This document shows positions 60,301-64,000 of a stretch of DNA of 64,000 nt, one piece after another (within the stretch, counting starts at the first letter, position 1; every line of letters starts with the position of its first letter). A program made the translations under genes and the position numbers. Origin of the DNA: Polytrichum commune (lineage: Eukaryota; Streptophyta; Polytrichopsida; Polytrichales; Polytrichaceae); the NCBI GenBank assembly GCA_950295325.1, contig OX485803.1:43911554-43975553 (forward strand), in the 5' to 3' direction. The notes under the pieces were generated by a model that worked only from the letters and a program-made list of their open reading frames with translations, was not told the origin of the DNA and searched no databases.

Positions 60301-62239
60301 TTTAGCCAGTGGTAAGATCTGCAGTCAATATGGAGATGAGCCACTTATTAGCTCTTGCTCATTCCAGGTTCACAGTTTTGAGGGTATATAACTGAGATTT
60401 TAAGTAAAACTGAATTTTCTTTTGGTGAAAAGCGAAGCGATGTCACATGTCTTTCTCTAAGGCTTGCAAATGTTGCTTTTTGTTGGCTCTGTAATTGAAG
60501 ATCATGTATAGAAACTCGTTATGTATGTCATGGATACAATCGATGAAATTGCACCGAGACATCAAAGTTTGTAGAAAGATTTGCTTGTGCAGATCCAGTT
60601 GCTTGTTTCTAGACATATCTCATGTCCATAAGAACAACAATACACATAGACTTTTGATCATCATTCACAACTAATAATAACTGCAAATGTCGCCATGAAC
60701 GACTTTCGGGCAATTATTGGACTTTCCAAAAAGTTTCCTTTTATCTGATTCTTTATTGTAAGAGTAGACATGCCATCCCTTTGAATCGTGAGAAGAGCAA
60801 GAGATTGTCTACCTTTGCATCTTTTCAGCCCACAAGTGCAACGAGTTTATTCATTACACTGAGTAGAAGAAAGTGGTCACATACTTCCCCAATCCACAAA
60901 AAAAAAGCATCACTCAAACTGGGACACCTTCTAAAGCAACTTGACTGATGAAGAGAAATTCTTGAAAAACATGGTGGAAACTGGAGGTTGTGGCATACAT
61001 CCAAATTGAAAGGAAACCTTTCCAAGCAACTTTTAACTGATGATTTGGTGGGAAAGTGGGTGCGTGAAAGACACAGTGCTAGGTCCATAAGCCTTTTTAC
61101 TCCACTCAAGCGAGAAAATTGGATCAATGACACTGAGATCCAAAGTGTTTTGAGGACAGCATTCACTTTGCATGGCAAAAGTGTTGTAACGGCCGGAGTT
61201 GGTATTTGCAAGGATACAAAAATGGCTCTATATATGCTATGAAAATCATCATGCTAAAATGTCTGAGTGGCCCCATCGCTGCAAGGATTACGTGGACAAA
61301 AGCATTGGTCCATGCAGCCACTAGATGGTATGTAAATCATTTGGGGTGGGTCCTATGTTTGACACTCCCCGAAAACTAGAAACTACGTGCAGCCAAAGAT
61401 AGGGTCTGTTTTTAAAATAAAATAAAATAAATTGATGGTATCAAAAAAATTGAAGTGGTTTCAAAATGAAATAGGCTCCACACAATATGTGACTTTGAGT
61501 TTAAAATAATGTAGGTTGTTATAAATTCCATGAAATTAAGTTTATATATCATCGGTTTATGGTTTTGCAATAAAAGTAATTCTTGTTGTTCTTGAGTGCA
61601 TATTTATTTTGTATATCTTTGTTTTGTATTATGGATTACTAAAGTTTCTTTGAGGCTAAACCGCATTGCAATGAGTTATTGGCTCTGCCTTTTGAGTTTG
61701 TTTTTGAAATGAGCCAAAGTATGGCCTCAGTCAGACAACCGATTCGATGTGGCTACGTGTGGAGGATAATCGTAGGGCATAGCACTTTTGCAAAAAGCCA
61801 CTTGTTGAATTTATAATAAACATATGGTACATTAAAATGATCACCTCAACCTTTCAAAGTAATTGAAAGGTACTGTAAAATACATGCATAATTAGAAAAC
61901 TTACCTAATTGAATGGGTCATTAATTGCTTGTCACTGAGATAATACCCCCCGAAACAATCGCTCCCTCGGTGCGTTCCCGTAAGTAACGCTAAGTGTCAG
62001 CCCCGGGGGGTGGGTGGCTTAGGCACCATTTAGTGATTGCGTACGAGTGCTTTGTCTGTGTGATACTTGTAGTGAATGGGACTCAAACTAGATTGGGATC
62101 AACTCTTCAAGAGATGTCTATTCAATCTTCTAGGGACTCATAGTAGGTACTAAGGGAGGTGTATAAGTGTTCACTCTTCTTGATTGAACATCTATATTTT
62201 AAGTGGTATATGCCAATGTGTTAATGCAGTTAAGACAAA
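60301..62239. other. Unassigned; decayed coding-like patch at 60950-61350
   Basis: At about 60950-61350 both strands have open stretches (128 codons on minus at 60825-61211, 84 on plus at 60988-61242). The plus strand, read across frames, looks like an old coding segment with frameshifts (EKFLKNMVETGGCGIHPN, then MIWWESGCVKDTVLGP, then FTLHGKSVVTAGVGICKDTK), but I do not recognise it. The rest is spacer. Confidence 0.35.
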
Positions 62240-62460
62240 CACTCAAGAGACACGTGTTACAATGAGATTGGACTATATGTTCAAAACATAGATATAGTTC
62301 CAAGTTCATTAGTCAACACAATTGGGAGGGTCTAAATGACTTTTTGGGCATAACGAAAGCTTTTACTTTGGATTTTTATAACTTTTGCATGTCAACTTCA
62401 ATTCTGAAACTTGAAATCACTATATTCGGTAATTGGAGACTTTTATGATTTTGAGACTAC
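62240..62460. repeat. Dispersed repeat E, copy 3
   Basis: Contains AGACACGTGTTACAATGAGA, TTGGACTATATGTTCAAAAC, TTATAACTTTTGCATGTCAA and CTGAAACTTGAAATC in the same order as the copies at 3976 and 48200. Confidence 0.5.
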
Positions 62461-63481
62461 TTAAGGACATGATTTTCAAATAAAGAACAAGGAAAACAAA
62501 AATATATGTTCAATGTGACTTAATAAACCGATTCGCAAGAGCGGCACAAATACATGTCATCATAGTAAGAAATTGGACCAAATATTAAACCATTTCCATT
62601 TATTTTGAGACTTTCCAAAGTCTCCTATTAACGAATATAGTGATTTACAATTGCTAACCAAGTGTCACATTTCCTAAGCCAATCCAATGGCTAGGCATGT
62701 TTGCAGAGGTGGACGTGCTCACAACAAGACCACATACCTTGCTTCGAGCAATTGATGTTGGAACAATTAGCTTAATCTAAGCTAATTTACGTTTCCTACC
62801 TAATTCTAGTAGTGCTTTGATTGATGCCCCTTCTACATGCATTGGGACCCGGTTTATTCTACTGCTCATGGTCCACTCACTTTTAGGTAGAGTTTTCAAG
62901 GAACTACAACATAAACATTATGTAGTTGCTATCAACCGTTCCATTCTAATATTATCAATAAACTACTTCAACCGAGTTTTTTTAGCCTAAATCTGCCAGT
63001 GCAAAGCTCTGATGTGAGAATAAACAAAGCATAATTCCAAATAAAATTTGGCTTATTCCTGGCCCCCACCCAGTGTACAAAATCAGTTGAATAATGTTAC
63101 GAACGTAGTTTGACGTTTTTAAAGTCAGTTTGACACTTGACCTCTATTTGGCCAACCCTCAATTCTTCAGCAGATCTCCTGCAAAGAGCAAAGATTGTGG
63201 ACAAGTGCTAACTAAATGCGTTGCCATATCGCTTTGGTGGGTTCATAAACGGATCTCAGGGGCCAAAGAACTACCAAAGCTTGATGATTTTTTTGTGGCA
63301 AGTTGGAGCTGGAGGAAACCCACAAACATCACAAGTTCACCGAAGGAAACAACAGCGTCGTCGTTGATTGAAGAACAACATGGATTCAAAGAAAGACGCC
63401 GTTTCTTCAGCAAACAGAAGAAGGGTTTCTTCAGCAAACACGTTGCTAGGAGCTCGCTCACATATATACCAAGTTGATTGA
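62461..63481. other. No recognisable feature
   Basis: Spacer. A 115-codon open frame at 63130-63477 starts at a TTG and has no known motif, so it is not called. Confidence 0.45.
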
Positions 63482-63483
63482 TA

Positions 63484-63886
63484 CTCCCTCCGTTTCAAAA
63501 CAAAAGTTACATTTTAGAAAATCCATGGGCTTAAAGCTCATTTTTCGCACTTTTAGCACGAAAGTGCGTGTGTTGCATAGCTCTATTTGCTAGAATTCGC
63601 TAGGAATGCTCGTGAATTCGTTGAAGACAACACACATGTTCATCGCCATTGACGATTGACACCGATCGATCTCACACATCACTCACCGATCGACCGCGTT
63701 GATGTGCGTCGACACCGTCGAGTCCAAATATCAATTACTTAAACAAGTGTGAACTGTAATTTCGACGTCGTAGTTCATCAGCAACAACATTTACATTGCT
63801 TATGGCAACATTCCATAAACATAACTTTTATTTCGTAACGCAGTTTATGTCCCAACGTAACTTTTTTTATTTTGAAACGGAGGGAG
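63484..63886. mobile_element. Stowaway-type MITE
   Basis: The termini CTCCCTCCGTTTCAAAA (63484-63500) and TTTTGAAACGGAGGGAG (63870-63886) are perfect inverses and match the known Stowaway consensus start CTCCCTCCGT. TA dinucleotides flank both ends (63482-63483 and 63887-63888), the Tc1/mariner-type target duplication. A subterminal GTTAC/GTAAC motif is also inverted. The element is 403 bp with no open frame that could be a transposase. Confidence 0.88.
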
Positions 63887-64000
63887 TATAAGTTAACCAT
63901 GCTCCCACAACAAGAAGCGGCTGCTGATTGCCCTCGCCCACGTGCAGTGAATGGGGGCATTGAGCCTGTGTTTGTGAGGAGGCATCAACAACGGTCCCGC

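Noticed and set aside
63130-63477. 115-codon + strand open frame near the right end
   Set aside because: It begins at a TTG, has no recognisable motif and overlaps an open frame on the other strand.

Overview
This is a gene-poor stretch of nuclear DNA from a land plant. I see one convincing intact protein gene in 64 kb. It is a three-exon LEA_2-family membrane protein gene on the + strand (start codon 53677, stop 58159) with GT-AG introns and a 3 kb first intron. Almost everything else that I can interpret is decayed transposable-element DNA, microsatellites and low-copy repeats. The gene density, the long intron and the depth of repeat decay suggest a large genome (several Gb), for example a fern, a gymnosperm or a repeat-rich angiosperm. 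A Stowaway-type MITE at 63484-63886 is best known from flowering plants, but one element cannot fix the lineage. There are no bacterial operons, CRISPR arrays or recognisable tRNA/rRNA genes.

Layout. 1-9.8 kb: two minus-strand remnants of a LINE-type retrotransposon (reverse transcriptase part at 655-1740; RNase H and C-terminal part at 7090-9800), a 687-bp element flanked by 10-bp direct repeats (1943-2629), a microsatellite cluster and a small TIR element. 9.8-19 kb: mostly unassigned decayed DNA with several TIR or long-inverted-repeat elements. 19.2-20.5 kb: a broken PIF/Harbinger transposase. 21.5-25.3 kb: a dense cluster of DNA transposons, including an internally deleted pogo-like element with intact termini and two related 8-bp-TSD (hAT-like) elements. 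28.2-30.2 kb: a 2-kb imperfect inverted repeat with roughly 0.5-0.6 kb arms. 30-50 kb: dispersed repeats, a 164-bp foldback palindrome, a Mutator-like MITE with a perfect 9-bp TSD, and several MITEs sharing the terminal theme ACTAAAT/TTAGTGT. 49.7-51.5 kb: degenerate tandem repeats interrupted by two small elements. 51.6-53.7 kb: GC- and GA-rich upstream region of the LEA_2 gene. 53.7-58.6 kb: the gene, whose first intron is filled by a degenerate tandem array that repeatedly carries strong 5' splice-site sequences. 58.6-64 kb: more repeats, ending near the Stowaway element.

I found no multi-gene system. The points most worth a second look are the splice-donor-bearing array in intron 1, the 2-kb inverted repeat, the RNase H-bearing LINE lineage, the pogo element that fuses the two ends of its transposase, and the frequency of pure G or C runs of at least 10 bases. 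Boundaries of repeats without terminal inverted repeats are approximate and come from reading copies against each other by eye.
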